Program-made: the position numbers and the translations under genes | Part shown: piece after piece, positions 31,366 through 41,669 of the stretch | Numbering within the stretch: the stretch's first letter is position 1 | How the letters are laid out: the number at the start of each line of letters is the position of its first letter | The notes under the pieces: model-generated | Database searches by the model: none | What the model was told of the DNA's origin: nothing | What the model saw: only the letters and a program-made list of their open reading frames with translations | Source of the DNA: Kappaphycus alvarezii | Lineage: Eukaryota; Rhodophyta; Florideophyceae; Gigartinales; Solieriaceae | NCBI GenBank assembly: GCA_002205965.3 | Contig: NADL03000768.1 | Location: forward strand, 186,001-250,000 | DNA: 64,000 nt | Reading direction: 5' to 3'

Positions 31366-32726
31366 TGGTAGGGGTAAATCGTCAGGAGAAGAGATACTCA
31401 GAACCAACTACCCCAAGAAGGAGGTGTTGCAAGCGACAAAAGTGCTACCGTGGTATAGTTGAACGAGCAAGAAGGAGTGTATATGGAAGAGAGTTGAGAG
31501 GGCTACAAGCAAGTATGAAAGGGGCAGAGTCGACTACTGATGCTCTGTGAGCAGCTTAGGAAAAAGGTTTCTTGGGTCTGAAGTTGACTCTCAACTTCCT
31601 ACTACTCAGGACTTGACTTGAAGTTGTCTGCCAACTTGCTTGACCTCCACAACAGGAAGCAATTTACTCAGATTATATAGACTTTTTGGGTATCCCTAAA
31701 GTCTCAAAGAAACATAATAAAAACCATAAAATGCATCAAATGGAATCGTGTGAACGAGAAAGACTAACAGCAGATACTATCAGGATAAATATCTAGATTC
31801 TTTCCTTCATATCTTAGTCCTCTACATCAGAGCCAAACAGTTCCCCCAAAATATCCATTCTACCCAGGCAGTCCACACTAATATCCGCGAACGGCTTAGA
31901 ATTCTCCATTGCCTCCTGTGAAATATCTGGGCCACTGAGGACGTCCCCATCCGGTTCCGGAGTCGGGACCACCTTGTCCATATTTTCTGGCCCCTTCCCC
32001 ACTAATCCAGCACTTTCCATGTCTCCCTTCCCCTCATACTCCTCTTTCTCCTCTTCTCTTCTCTCTTCATCCTCGTCAGGAGAGTCAGAGATCACAATTA
32101 CTCCCTCAGTCTCCCCTCCTTTCTCCATGGGAGCCCCCCCACCGTTATACACTAGTGGTTCCCACGGATCCACCCAGTCCTCCTCTTCATCCTCCTCTTC
32201 CTCTATCTCCTCTTCTCCCTCCTCCTCCTCCTCTGCCTCTTCTGCCTGCTCGAAGCAGTTACGGCGGACCCACTCCCGAACGCGTTCCCGGTCCAACCTT
32301 CTACAGTAATCATCGTAGTCGGTTGGACCATTTGCCATCAGGGCCAAAGCGTTGAGTGGACGACGGCCTCGGGATGACTTGGTGATGGTGAGGGAAGGAC
32401 GGAGGTTGGTCATGTTAAGGGCTAAAAGAAGGGGTGAGTCGATGGGGTAGTTGATGGCGGGTGGTTGCCTCAACGACGTCGACTTCGAAGTTGAAATACT
32501 GCGACGTCTTCCAAAAGTATGTCGACCTTGGACGTGTACAGTAATGACATCTATTAATGACACTTTGTCTTAAAATTAAAAAATCAACTCATGAATTTGC
32601 CACACTCATCCAAATTAACAATATCTTGCAAATTCAGGAACTGAAAAATATCTTCCAAATCCCGATACTGTATCCAAATTTGGTCCTCCTCTGGATTTTT
32701 TTCCTGTGCAAATTTTGCGTACATCA
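31366..32726 (-). repeat. Solo LTR with an internal acidic-protein ORF (1,361 bp), minus strand
   Basis: It is flanked by GAAGA at 31361-31365 and 32727-32731. In its own orientation it starts TGATGTACGC and ends CCCCTACCA. Both ends match the E1 LTR (for example the TTTTTTCC..AGA and TCTATATAA blocks), and the extra interior is the ORF at 31814-32413. It sits near the 3' end of LINE H. Confidence 0.92.
31814..32413 (-). CDS. LTR-encoded acidic protein (intact copy)
   Basis: I start at MTNLRPSLTITKSSRGRRPL (ATG at 32413) because this is the point where homology with the copy at 17931 begins; the frame is open upstream to 32563. The protein has about 199 residues. The N-terminal third has GPTDYDDYCRRLDRERVREW. 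A Glu-rich tract follows. Then comes EGVIVISDSPDEDEE, which looks like a SUMO-interacting motif (hydrophobic VIVI followed by acids), and a C-terminal block MDKVVPTPEPDGDVLS, DISQEA, PFADISVDCL and LGELFGSDVED that is conserved with the other copy. It lies wholly inside a solo LTR, in LTR-sense orientation and upstream of the TATA box for genomic RNA. Function is unknown; a transactivator or host-factor-binding role is only an inference. Confidence 0.75.
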   Translation of the reverse strand: MTNLRPSLTITKSSRGRRPLNALALMANGPTDYDDYCRRLDRERVREWVRRNCFEQAEEAEEEEEGEEEIEEEEDEEEDWVDPWEPLVYNGGGAPMEKGGETEGVIVISDSPDEDEERREEEKEEYEGKGDMESAGLVGKGPENMDKVVPTPEPDGDVLSGPDISQEAMENSKPFADISVDCLGRMDILGELFGSDVED

Positions 32727-33700
32727 GAAGATGTGGTCGGTTATATCCACGCGGCTAATGCGTTATGCGGGATAAGTCGTCGCTGTTGGGTAACACTAAA
32801 GTACATGACCTTCCTTACAGGGCCGGCTCAATGCCGGCGAGCAGGCATGCCGCGTTGGACATGACGGCCGCAGCAGCGTGCCTTTGGGTAAGCACCGCTC
32901 TAACCATCCCATAGGTCTCCATCGCTCGAACGGCCACGTTCCGCGCGACATCGGTTAGCACCGCGTACGCCTCTGGGTGCCAGCCTCCAAGGGTGGATAT
33001 TGGGATGGGCACAAGCCTTCCCCTAGTAGCCATCGCGAGCAGTGGTTCATACCTTCTACGTTTGGCGGAGGTGGCTGCGTTGAGGGAGCTGAGTGGGTTG
33101 AAAGTACGCACTCTCCTACTGGAGGGCGCAAGAGGATTGACGAACGTGACTTTAAAAAATTCCGTTCCTCCGTTGCTACTCATTGCCTCGATATCCGTCC
33201 TTGCGCGGTGAAGCCCCTGTCACCGCTCGATGGCCGGATGAAGGGCTGACTCCTGCAGGTCCTGGGCGAGAAGGACGACTTGACGGTCGTGTCGTCGGGT
33301 GCGGTGCCCACCATGCAGGCAGTGCATGAAGTGATCCCCGTAGCAGTCGAGGATCTCAGGGCAGTTTGTGCGTGGGCACGTCGTGTCTGGGGCGAAGAGC
33401 GGGACTTGGAGGTAGTACTGGAGCCACACTGAGAACTCACAGGCGTCAGTGTTGGTATTGAGGCCGGGGAACGGAGCACAATAGACCATTCCTTTGCGCC
33501 GGGAAGGCCCATAGAAGCCCGGAAAGCTTGCCTTCGTTGGTCGCCGAGAGGGATCTCTTCTTGAACTACCGCATGGACCGCTTCTGTTGGTATCTTTTGC
33601 GGAGAAGTTTCGGTTGAGCAAAAAATTCACTAAAGGGTAGGAGTCGTGAGGGCAGGCAGGAGATCGACCATATTAGGTGGGCGCGGACGCCATCATTGTA
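32727..33700 (-). pseudogene. LINE E, 3' part (endonuclease and C-terminus), minus strand
   Basis: The minus-strand reading continues across copia D from 45691. It contains VQYYLQV-type text, CPRTNCPEILDCYGDHFMHC (a zinc knuckle with GDH) near 33350, and a C-terminal region at 32815-33183 with RLVPIPISTLGGWHPEAYAV, the conserved end of these LINE proteins (compare KFQPLAFDSLGAPSPAS in LINE I). Frame breaks are present. It was split by copia D at 33700/45691 with duplication TTGTA. Confidence 0.75.
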
Positions 33701-34063
33701 TGTTGAGTGCGAAACTTACGGCGTGCGCCTTCCACATGCACCATACAGTATGACTGCAGTACAGTAGGCATAGCGTGAAATACGGAGCGGTTACAGTTGG
33801 GCGCGCAGTATAGTAGGCATAGCGTGAAACACGGAGAGGTTACAGTTGGACGCGCAGTACAGTAGCTGATTGTTTGAATATTTGAATTCTTGTCAAGTCA
33901 GCGGAAGTATTCCGGCAGGCGGATTCCTCTTTGCTATTTAAGCGGCGCAGCACATCCGGTAAACTCAACCGCTCGAACCAACAGCGGAGTCACTCATCGG
34001 ACACATGTCTCGTTCATCAAACAAAACCTATCTCAACCTTCACTTTGGACGGATTGTCCTACA
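33701..34063 (+). repeat. Copia D 5' LTR (363 bp)
   Basis: Starts TGTTGAGTGCG and ends GTCCTACA. It is 48 bp longer than the 3' LTR because a unit (CAGTAGGCATAGCGTGAAA plus the following bases to GGACGCG) is present twice. It contains the TATA-like GCTATTTAAGCGG near 33935. Confidence 0.92.
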
Positions 34064-34080
34064 GGTTATGGACCCAGACG
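34064..34080 (+). promoter_or_regulatory. Copia D primer-binding site, complementary to initiator-tRNA-Met anticodon arm
   Basis: Directly after the LTR the sequence GGTTATGGACCCAG matches the complement of the anticodon stem-loop of eukaryotic initiator tRNA-Met (CUGGGNCCAUAACC), not the usual CCA 3' end. Drosophila copia and yeast Ty5 are known to prime this way, with a half-tRNA. The ATG within the site (34068-34070) is also the first in-frame ATG of gag. Confidence 0.8.
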
Positions 34081-35261
34081 CACCTGCGCAAACCGAGCAT
34101 AAGTCTACGATGCTGTCAAGCAGGTCTCTCTATCGTGACAACGATATGAATATTGGGCATGTTTCGACCTGGGGATCGGCTCAAAGGGCTCGCAGCCATG
34201 TTGCACGCGGAGCACCCGCTACGAAGGTTGAGCGAGCCATGATAGCGCTCACAGGTGGGAAGTCAGACTCCATTCCTCAGTTCAACGGGGGCCAGGATAA
34301 TTTCCAGATCTGGCAGGCGCGGGTCAAGGCGCTGTTGATGGAGAAGGATGCCCTGGATGCTATATCTACTAGCTATTCTGAGCTTTTGACTGAAACTCAA
34401 AGGGCATGCAAGAATGGGGCATGCAGCGTGATTCTTCACGGACTCGGTGATATCCCGCTGGCAGCTGTTATTCGTTTTGCGGACAGTCCAAAAGACATGT
34501 GAAATGCCCTCAAGGAGCGGTACGCTGGAGTATTCACATTTAACAAGGCTAGCATTCAGACCGCTATCGCCAAACTTAGATATGAAGGACAGGCAATGGA
34601 ACTTTACATCGCAGAATACGAACAGTCTACGAAACTGCACACTATGAACGCAGGCATAGATGAGTCTCTTCTGGTTAATTTGTTTTTTCAGTCCTTCTCT
34701 ACGAATGCTGGTGCCAAGTATGCGGAGGTCAAAGCCGCATTGCAGCCAATAGAAGCACTTACATGGGCGGGTGACTCAACTAGAATGCTCCAAGAATATG
34801 CGACACTTCGTGGAGCTACGGGATCCACAGGTAGTCGAAGAATTAATGGTGCCGAGCATAGCGAACAAGCTTACAATATTGATCTCAAGGATGTTTTTTG
34901 CTGGTACTGCAACAAAAAGGACACCGCAAGACTAAGTGTAGAAAACGCAAGGCTGACTTGAGAAAGAAAGGGAGCCGAGGTCGTCGGCAAGAAGGTGATC
35001 GCGCGCACATGGTCCGGACAAGGGCGTCCGCGACTCTATTAGTTGATTCCGGATGCACAAAACGTATGGTTAACGATGAGAACCTTTTGACAAAAATGCC
35101 GAGAGATGTGTCAACCTTGGTTTCAACTGAGACAGACCAAGTTATTTTGCCAACGGGTACTGGAAAGTGTGCAGTAGGTCTTGGAAGTCAAGATGAGACA
35201 CTTCATCTAGATCATGTACTGTGCGTTCCAGACCTTGGGTCAAATCTTATTTCAGTGTCGC
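34068..35261 (+). pseudogene. Copia D gag and protease
   Basis: Gag starts MDPDAPAQTEHKSTML. The core has GGKSDSIPQFNGGQDNFQIW, a stop at 34499-34501, then ALKERYAGVFTFNKASIQTA and LYIAEYEQSTKLHTMNAG in another frame. A zinc knuckle near 34905 (CWYCNKKDTARLSVENA in one frame, GHRKTKC in another) is broken by one frameshift. The copia protease has LLVDSGCTKRMVND (catalytic DSG) near 35035 and PDLGSNLISVS at the point where gypsy B interrupts it. Gag packages RNA; the protease matures the particle. Confidence 0.82.
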
Positions 35262-35779
35262 TGTGGGTTGTTAAGCGCACACAAGCAGATCAAGGTAGAA
35301 CTGTGGTTGAAACTTTGGTTGAGGCTGGCTGGGTTAAGCCGGCCGATCCAAACCAGGGTTTATATAGAACTGAAGATAGCTACAAACTAAAGGAAAATGC
35401 AGTCTAATAGTAGCGAATTCAAAGTTGTTCCCGTAAAACAGCCCTGACGGTATCGTAAGTAGCGCTTTCAGAATTGTAGTCGGCACGAGTGAAATACTCT
35501 GACAAGATGTAAGAAGTAAATTGGTCCAGGTGGCATGGGATAGCAAGGAGACTTTTGATTGGTAAAGCAATGATATAATATCCCAGTGTGAAACTCTCCC
35601 GTGACTATTCCAAGTGTACCAATGGGGTCAAACGCTGTGTTCAGAACTGTAAGGAAGGTGTAATGACAGCAAAGTGCCTAGTAGCCCTGTCTGCAAGGTC
35701 ACCAGTGGTTTGAATCTACAGTACAATATATGCAGTGAATTCGTTTAAAGCTGTAAGGTCTGTGAAGTGAAATACAACA
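35262..35779 (-). repeat. Gypsy B 3' LTR
   Basis: On the plus strand it reads TGTGGGTTG... to ...AAATACAACA. It lies next to the purine tract TAGGGGGAGTGA on the internal side. It is homologous to 41687-42204 and, more distantly, 27017-27534. Confidence 0.95.
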
Positions 35780-35829
35780 TCACTCCCCCTACAGAGAAGA
35801 ATCGCCCCGATTCTTGAGGTTCTGCTTGT

Positions 35830-38800
35830 ACTTATTCAAAAGTTCTTGTGAATTCTTGAGGTATGATTCGGGAAGCCACGAGTTTTCATGATCTTCGTAC
35901 CCTTTCCATTTGATAAGGAATTTATTTTTTCCACGTTCTTTTTATGAGCGAGTATAGATTCAACTTTGTATTCCCATGTCCATCTTGAAATTGGAGAGGT
36001 GGCGGATGTGGAATTTGTCGGTTGAATTCATCTTCAAAGAACGGTTTCAAGAGGCTAGCGTGGAACGCATTATGGATTCCTCTGTCAATAATCGGTTGAG
36101 ATAACTGCAGACGGTACGTCACACCGTTAATATCCTCTGTTATTTCAAAGGTACCACAATGCTTTGGGTTCAGTTTGCGTGATCCACCGCATCTTCAAGT
36201 GATATGTTCTTAGTTGATAGCCAAACCTTATCACCAATCTTGAACGTAGACGACCTTCTTTTCTTGTTTACATATTTAGCGGTGGACTCATTCGATTTTC
36301 GGATCTTATTCTGGGCTTTCCTTAATGCTTCTTGCATATCTTTTAGGAAACCTGCTGCCGCTGGATTGTCTGACGCTAAAACATCTAAGGGTACTGTTCG
36401 TGTTTGAATTCCATAATTGAGGAAAAATGGTGAGAAAGTGTGGTTACATTCACAGAGGAGTTGTAAGCAACTTCAAAGTCTACCAGGTAATTATCCCAAT
36501 CTGATTTGTCGAAGCTAACGAAAGCACGGATCATTTCCTCTATTTTCCTGTTCATTATCTCCGATTGTCCATCAGTTTGTGGGTGGTGTGCAGAGGAGGG
36601 GATATCTTTGTTCCTAGTAGAGCAAAAAGTTTTGTCCAAAACTTGCTCATGAAGATGGGATCTCGGTCACATATGATATTCTCTGGTAATCATGATTTCG
36701 GTATACGTGATTCTTGAACAGCAGTGCTGTTTCAGGAGCATCAGTGTTGGTTTCGTTGACATTATTCTGATCATCTTAGAAAGTCTGTCAACGACTGTTA
36801 ACACGCCTTGTTTCCACTTCTCGACTTTGGGAGAGGTGTGATGAAATCCATGGTTATGTGGGTCCATTTGGTTTTCGGTGGTTCTAGTGGTTGTAAAAGA
36901 CTGGGCTTCTGATTGGTTGCTTTGGTTCTCTGGCATTGGCAGGAACGTACGTATCGGATTACATCCGATCTCAAATTTTCCAATAAAACTTTGGTGATAT
37001 TCTGTTGATAGTTTTGCTTATTCCTGGTGTCCCGTGTTAGGCGTGGAATGATAATTTTGCAGGAGCTTGACTCTGAAATTTCCTTCTGGTACAAGATCTT
37101 CTTGCTCCAAGTAGAAGCACCCCTCGACGCTCAAAGGGAGCTTTAGGATCTTGATAATGGGTTCTGAGGTTCTCATCCCTACCATATTCTTCTGCCAACC
37201 CACTAACTCAGTGTTCGTGAATGATATGGTCGAAATGTTATTGGATTCTGAGGATGTCTTGGAAATAACTTCTTGGAGTAATGAATTGTTTCGATGATCA
37301 GGTGACGGCACATCTTGTGGTTGCCTCGATAGTGCGTCCGCCACTACATTTGATTTTCCTGAGATGGGGATTATCTTGAAGTCGAAATTAATTAATCTTC
37401 CAGCCATCTCACTTGTCTCGGGGACAAGTTTTCTTGGGTTTCTAGGTATCTTAGGGGATAGTGGTCCGAGTGAATGGTGAATGAATTACATAAAGGTAGG
37501 ATGTCCACCACTTTAGGGAATCTACAATGGCCAAAAGTTCCCTTTCATGGGCCGCATAGTTTTGTTCCGCATCATTAAGAGTCCTGGACGCAAAAGCGAC
37601 CGGCCTTTTAGAACCTAATTATTCCTGTTCCAGCACTGCACCAATTGCATACTGTGATGCATCTGTGGTTACGTAGATAGGCAGTGTGGCGTCGAAATTT
37701 CTGAGAACCGGTGCGCTACAAAGTGTTTGCTTAGTACTTTGAAGGCATCATCTTGAGAGCGGCTCCACTGGAAATCACGTTTTTCGTCAATTCTGTCAGA
37801 GGTTTTGCAAGAACTGAACAGCCTTTTATGAATCTCCGGTAATAATTGACAAAACCAAGAAAAGACTGTACTTTTGCTTATTCTTTGGTACGGCCATTCC
37901 ATGACTTCACTTATCTTATTCGGATCAACAGAAATACCACTTTGAGAAATGATATGTCCTAGGTACTCCACTTCTGTAACTCCAAAAACACATTTAGATA
38001 ATTTTCCAAACAACTTTTCTTTCTGAGGATTTCGAGTACAGTTCGAATATGATCCAAGTGATCCTTCCATGTCTTTGTAGATGAGAATATCATCCAGATA
38101 GACGATCACAAATAAGTCGAGCTGATCCTTGAAAATGTCATTCATTAGGTTCATAAAAGTTGCCGGGGCATTAGTGAGTCCAAACGGCAGAACAAGAAAT
38201 TCAAAGTGCCCGTATCGTGTTCTGAAGGCGGTAAATGGAATCGAATCTTCGTATAGTCTAATCTGGTGATAACCAGATCTAAGATCAATTTTGCTGAAGA
38301 ACTTTGCTCCTTTAGCTGGTCGAAAATGTCGTCAATTCGTGGTAAGGGATAGCTGTTTTTTACAGTAAGCCGTTTAAGGCTCTGTAATCCACACATCCGT
38401 AGACTATCATCATTTTTGCTTACAAATAGAATAGAAGCCCCCAGGGGCTCTTACTTGGTCTTATAAACTCAGCTTCCAGTAGCTCGTCCAACTGTTTTCG
38501 GAGTTCTGACATCTCTTTGCCAGAAAGTCTATAGAGACCTTTCTTCTGTGGTTCTGCTCCTTCCTTTAATTCTATTTCAAAGTCTTGTTTCCTTCTCGGT
38601 GGCAAACCTCTTGGGAGCTTCTCTGGAAACACATCAGCAAATGTTTCCAGAACCTTCTGTATGTCTCGAGGTATACGGGTGCTCTTGGTTCACTAGAATG
38701 TAAGGTCTAAGTAAAACTGCAATAACTCTTTTTTCTCATCGAAATCACTAACTATGGTATTGAAAGATACAAAAGGACTCACTACGGCATCATCAGCAAT

Positions 38801-39290
38801 AAATATGAATGAATTTCCCTTATGTTCGATTTTCACCTCATTATTAAGGAATTGATTTTTGCCCATGCGAGGCGCACCATTTTTCCCAAGAATTGCATCA
38901 TAACGCTTCAATGGCTTACGGCAAAGTACAGAGGTTCGTATAGGCGTTAATATGTACACTGACAGCATTTACCAATTCTTGAAGTATCTGGTCCGCACCG
39001 TTGGCCATTTCAGCAAGCTCTCTGGAGTCTCTGGTCATTTTTTGATGTTTCTTGCAAAACGATTCACTCAAGAAGTTGATCTCACCACCAGGGTCTATGA
39101 GGATTTTTGCTGGCCCACCAGAAATTGTACCCTTGACAATGAGAAGACCCTTGTGATTTCTCTCGAATGCAGGGGAGAATGTTTCAATGAACGTTGCATT
39201 CGATCTGATGGTGGACACGATGGACCTTTTTGTTTGATTCAATGATAAATCTCGACTTTCTTTGTCTAACACAAGGGTTTTTAATGGTCT
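35830..39290 (-). pseudogene. Gypsy B protease, RT, RNase H, integrase and chromodomain remnant
   Basis: Protease at 38916-39272 (AKILIDPGGEINFLSESFCK). RT at 37669-38632, with [21 protein letters not shown] and the catalytic box VIVYLDDILIY. RNase H from about 37640 to 37310, ending SNVVADALSRQPQD. Integrase with its zinc part near 37050-36950 and core near 36870-36480 (MDPHNHGFHHTSPKVEKW and HHPQTDGQSEIMNRKIEEMI in different frames). The tail at 35922-36122 (LLKPFFEDEFNRQIPHPPPL) runs into a damaged chromodomain. Multiple frameshifts and stops make it inactive. Confidence 0.85.
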
Positions 39291-39299
39291 TCGATGACT

Positions 39300-40250
39300 G
39301 GAACTGACTGGGGACCTTCAATCAGTTCCTCCGGCTTTTGGGCAGTTCTTGGCCATGTGTCCTTTCTGTCTGCACCTGAGACAGGACCTTCGCGCATACA
39401 TCTTTCACGTTCTTCTTTGTCAGCTTCTGTAAGTTGGGAGCGTTTCTTTTCAACCAGGTATTACTTCTACGTTCCCAATTTCCATTGGCACTGGACTTCT
39501 GGTTCCAGCAAAAGAGCTTCCATTTCCATTCTTCCTCCAGAAGACTTTGGTAGGGTACCGGGCCAGAACGCCGATAGGCCGACTCCACTCGCTCAGCATC
39601 CCTCATTAGGTCGGAGAGGTTGACGTATTCTTTGGTGCACAACGCCTTCCAGATATAGGGCTTTAAACCGCGAGAGTAACGATCTATCTGGTCTTTACTC
39701 CAATATCGGGGATGCGAGTATAATTTTGTTGAAGTCCTCGTTGAAGGTAGGAACGTCTTTGACTTGTTTCCAGCGGGCGAGTTTGTGTCGAGCGATCTCT
39801 CCTTGTTCAGTGTTTCAAAACGCTGGATCAAAGCATCCTTCAGGGTCTGCCAGGAATTTATTCCTTTCCCTTCTGCTGTCTTGGAGTGGACCATCCACCA
39901 TTCATGGGCATTGCCAGCTAAGTAGCTGAGCGCTATGTGTAGGGGTCATTGCCATAATTTCCTCGAGTAGTTGTCCATCTGAACACACCAGCTGCCAATT
40001 GATCCTTTCCCAGTGAATGTAGTTGGATTGTTTTTCTTTGGGCCAGCCTGCCTATCCACTGGCACATTACTTGACGAACTGGCCTTTTTTCGGGCGTTTA
40101 CGAGTTCAGATTCTAAGGAGGATACCTTTTGCGCTGCAATAGAAAGCCTGATCTGTGTGCCGCAATCTGGTTATTGGCATGCTCGAGACTCTGCTGCAAC
40201 TGAAGTACCATTTGCGTAAGGGACTCTAGGGGAAGTTTCCGGCCTTACAC
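39300..40250 (-). pseudogene. Gypsy B gag
   Basis: The minus-strand frames show a coiled-coil N-terminus near 40200, LAGNAHEWWMVHSKTAEGKG, ALIQRFETLNKERS, IDRYSRGLKPYIWKALCTKE and LMRDAERVESAYRRS, all conserved in gypsy A and C. A CX2C...H knuckle would lie near 39370-39330 (QVQTERTHGQELPK shifted). The initiator ATG seems to have been lost. Frame breaks are present. Confidence 0.78.
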
Positions 40251-40442
40251 GTGTACACTTTGTGATACGTGTACACGATTTCTGTAACACCTGGAGTAAC
40301 AGAGAGTCTTCTAGATGGTTCCTGGGCAAACTACCCACGATGCGAAGCCTCCAGCAAGCTGGTTTTTCAAAATGCCAGCAATGATTTTTGCAAAAAATTG
40401 TGATTTATAACCTGATTGGTTCTCCTTGCACCTTCAAATTCC

Positions 40443-40760
40443 GGTCTTGGTGACCTAGTGGTTAAGTGTAAGCAGCTCCTGATGAGGTGGTCGCGGGTTC
40501 AAATCCGCCAGGAGCACTTACAAAAAGTTCCTTCTTTGACGTAAGGGTTGACGTCAGTCACGTCGGGTGCGTTATAGTAGCCCTTCTTCCGATTCTTGCT
40601 TTGCGGTGGTTGTCCCGTCTAGGTCCTGATGGCGATACGGACTTACAATTGTAAGTCCTACTACAAGGATCTGGGGGCAGCAGAGGAAAGCTTGCAATCA
40701 CAGCGAAGGGTGAACACAACACACACACGAAGTCGATTGAGAAATGAACTTATTGCTTAT
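40443..40760 (+). repeat. tRNA-like head and conserved block in gypsy B leader (antisense)
   Basis: On the plus strand, antisense to gypsy B, CTAGTGGTTAAG (like a Pol III A box) lies near 40456 and GGTTCAAATCC (a good B box) at about 40496-40506, with GCGG/CCGC able to form the T stem. The rest of the block includes GACGTAAGGGTTGACGTCAG and GGCGATACGGACTTACAA and is shared with gypsy C at 55347-55610. It looks like a tRNA-derived SINE, but the same position in two elements suggests an inherited leader feature. Confidence 0.65.
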
Positions 40761-40810
40761 TTTCCTTTTTCTTACTCAAAAACAAACAATTTTAATGGAA
40801 AATAAAGATA

Positions 40811-41533
40811 CTAATTGTGACCTCTGACTGTGAGTCGATGCTGAGCCCCGTTCTGATGGCGGACAAGGTCTTGTTCACTGAAAAACTCAATATTGCAGTC
40901 CTTGCACTTGTATTCCTCCTTGCTTGTACGGCGGATGTGACGACGGGAACGGAGGTGCTCGAAGTACTGAACGCGACCGGAGCAGGTCACTTGACAATGA
41001 AGACAATGGAACGGAGAGGATTTCGGGTTCTTGTTCATCCGCGGCCTTTTCGAGGGCCTAGCCTTGCGGATTCGATGGTATACCACCCTTTGGATTGACA
41101 CAGAGGCGGCGTCCGGCAGTATTGAAGCCTTCTCGGAGGAGCCTTTGATCAGTGGCCTTGACGGGTTCGAGATGGTCGGACGCGACGGATTCCTCGGGAC
41201 CGGGGGTAAGTATCGAAGGCCGGTCGATGGGGGTAGGGCAAACGATCGAAAAGGGGTGCGAGGCTCTTCGACTGTAACAAAGGCAGGCGCCCCTGCAAGT
41301 GCTCGGGGTAAGACAAGATCTTGGCAAGTCGGCGTCGGAGTCTTGGTCTCCTCGGGGCTGAGTAAGGAGATCGGGGTTCTCGGAGTCGACGGACGAGGCG
41401 GAGTCTTGGGTCCTTCTTCCTCGCCAATCGGTACTAATGGCGAGGTGGGCGGGGAACGAAAGTCGGCGAGGTCTTCTGAGTCGTACTCTGACGATGACGG
41501 AGGGCGGCCCTTTGACTTGCTGTTGTACGACAC
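40811..41533 (-). CDS. Gypsy B leader ORF: two-finger C2H2 protein
   Basis: The frame begins with GTG at 41533, immediately after CACAG; I propose its first codon is ATG made by splicing A (41670) to TG (41532-41531). The protein has about 240 residues: a Ser/Pro/Thr-rich low-complexity front with repeated TPRTP-like words, KASILPDAASVSIQRVVYHR, then two zinc fingers, FHCLHCQVTCSGRVQYFEHL and YKCKDCNIEFFSEQDLVRHQ. Both have the spacing CX2CX12HX5H, seen in U1/JAZ-type fingers that bind RNA or DNA. It lies between the 5' LTR and gag, in the element's sense. The homologue in gypsy C (55621-56229) is in the same place. Function is unknown; RNA packaging, targeting or regulation is inference. Confidence 0.8.
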   Translation of the reverse strand: MSYNSKSKGRPPSSSEYDSEDLADFRSPPTSPLVPIGEEEGPKTPPRPSTPRTPISLLSPEETKTPTPTCQDLVLPRALAGAPAFVTVEEPRTPFRSFALPPSTGLRYLPPVPRNPSRPTISNPSRPLIKGSSEKASILPDAASVSIQRVVYHRIRKARPSKRPRMNKNPKSSPFHCLHCQVTCSGRVQYFEHLRSRRHIRRTSKEEYKCKDCNIEFFSEQDLVRHQNGAQHRLTVRGHN

Positions 41534-41669
41534 TGTGGGTTACCACGTAAGGGTCAGAGTGAAAAACACAGGGTTAGTCTCTGTTTGCAATCGGGCAGCT
41601 GAGATAAATCTAGTAGAGATTTTATCCCAGCTGGCAGATTGGAAAAACGCACAATAAGGCACAACTTAC
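41533..41669 (-). other. Predicted leader intron of gypsy B creating the ATG
   Basis: On the minus strand GTAAGT starts at 41669, right after an exon ending GCAA, and CCCACAG ends at 41533. A branch-point-like ACTAAC lies about 45 bases before the acceptor. Joining the exons makes A|TG the start codon of the zinc-finger ORF. The gypsy C leader has the same signals. Confidence 0.65.

Noticed and set aside
40443-40519. A functional tRNA gene
   Set aside because: A- and B-box-like sequences and a T stem are present, but I cannot form a proper 7-bp acceptor stem, and the sequence continues into the conserved leader block.
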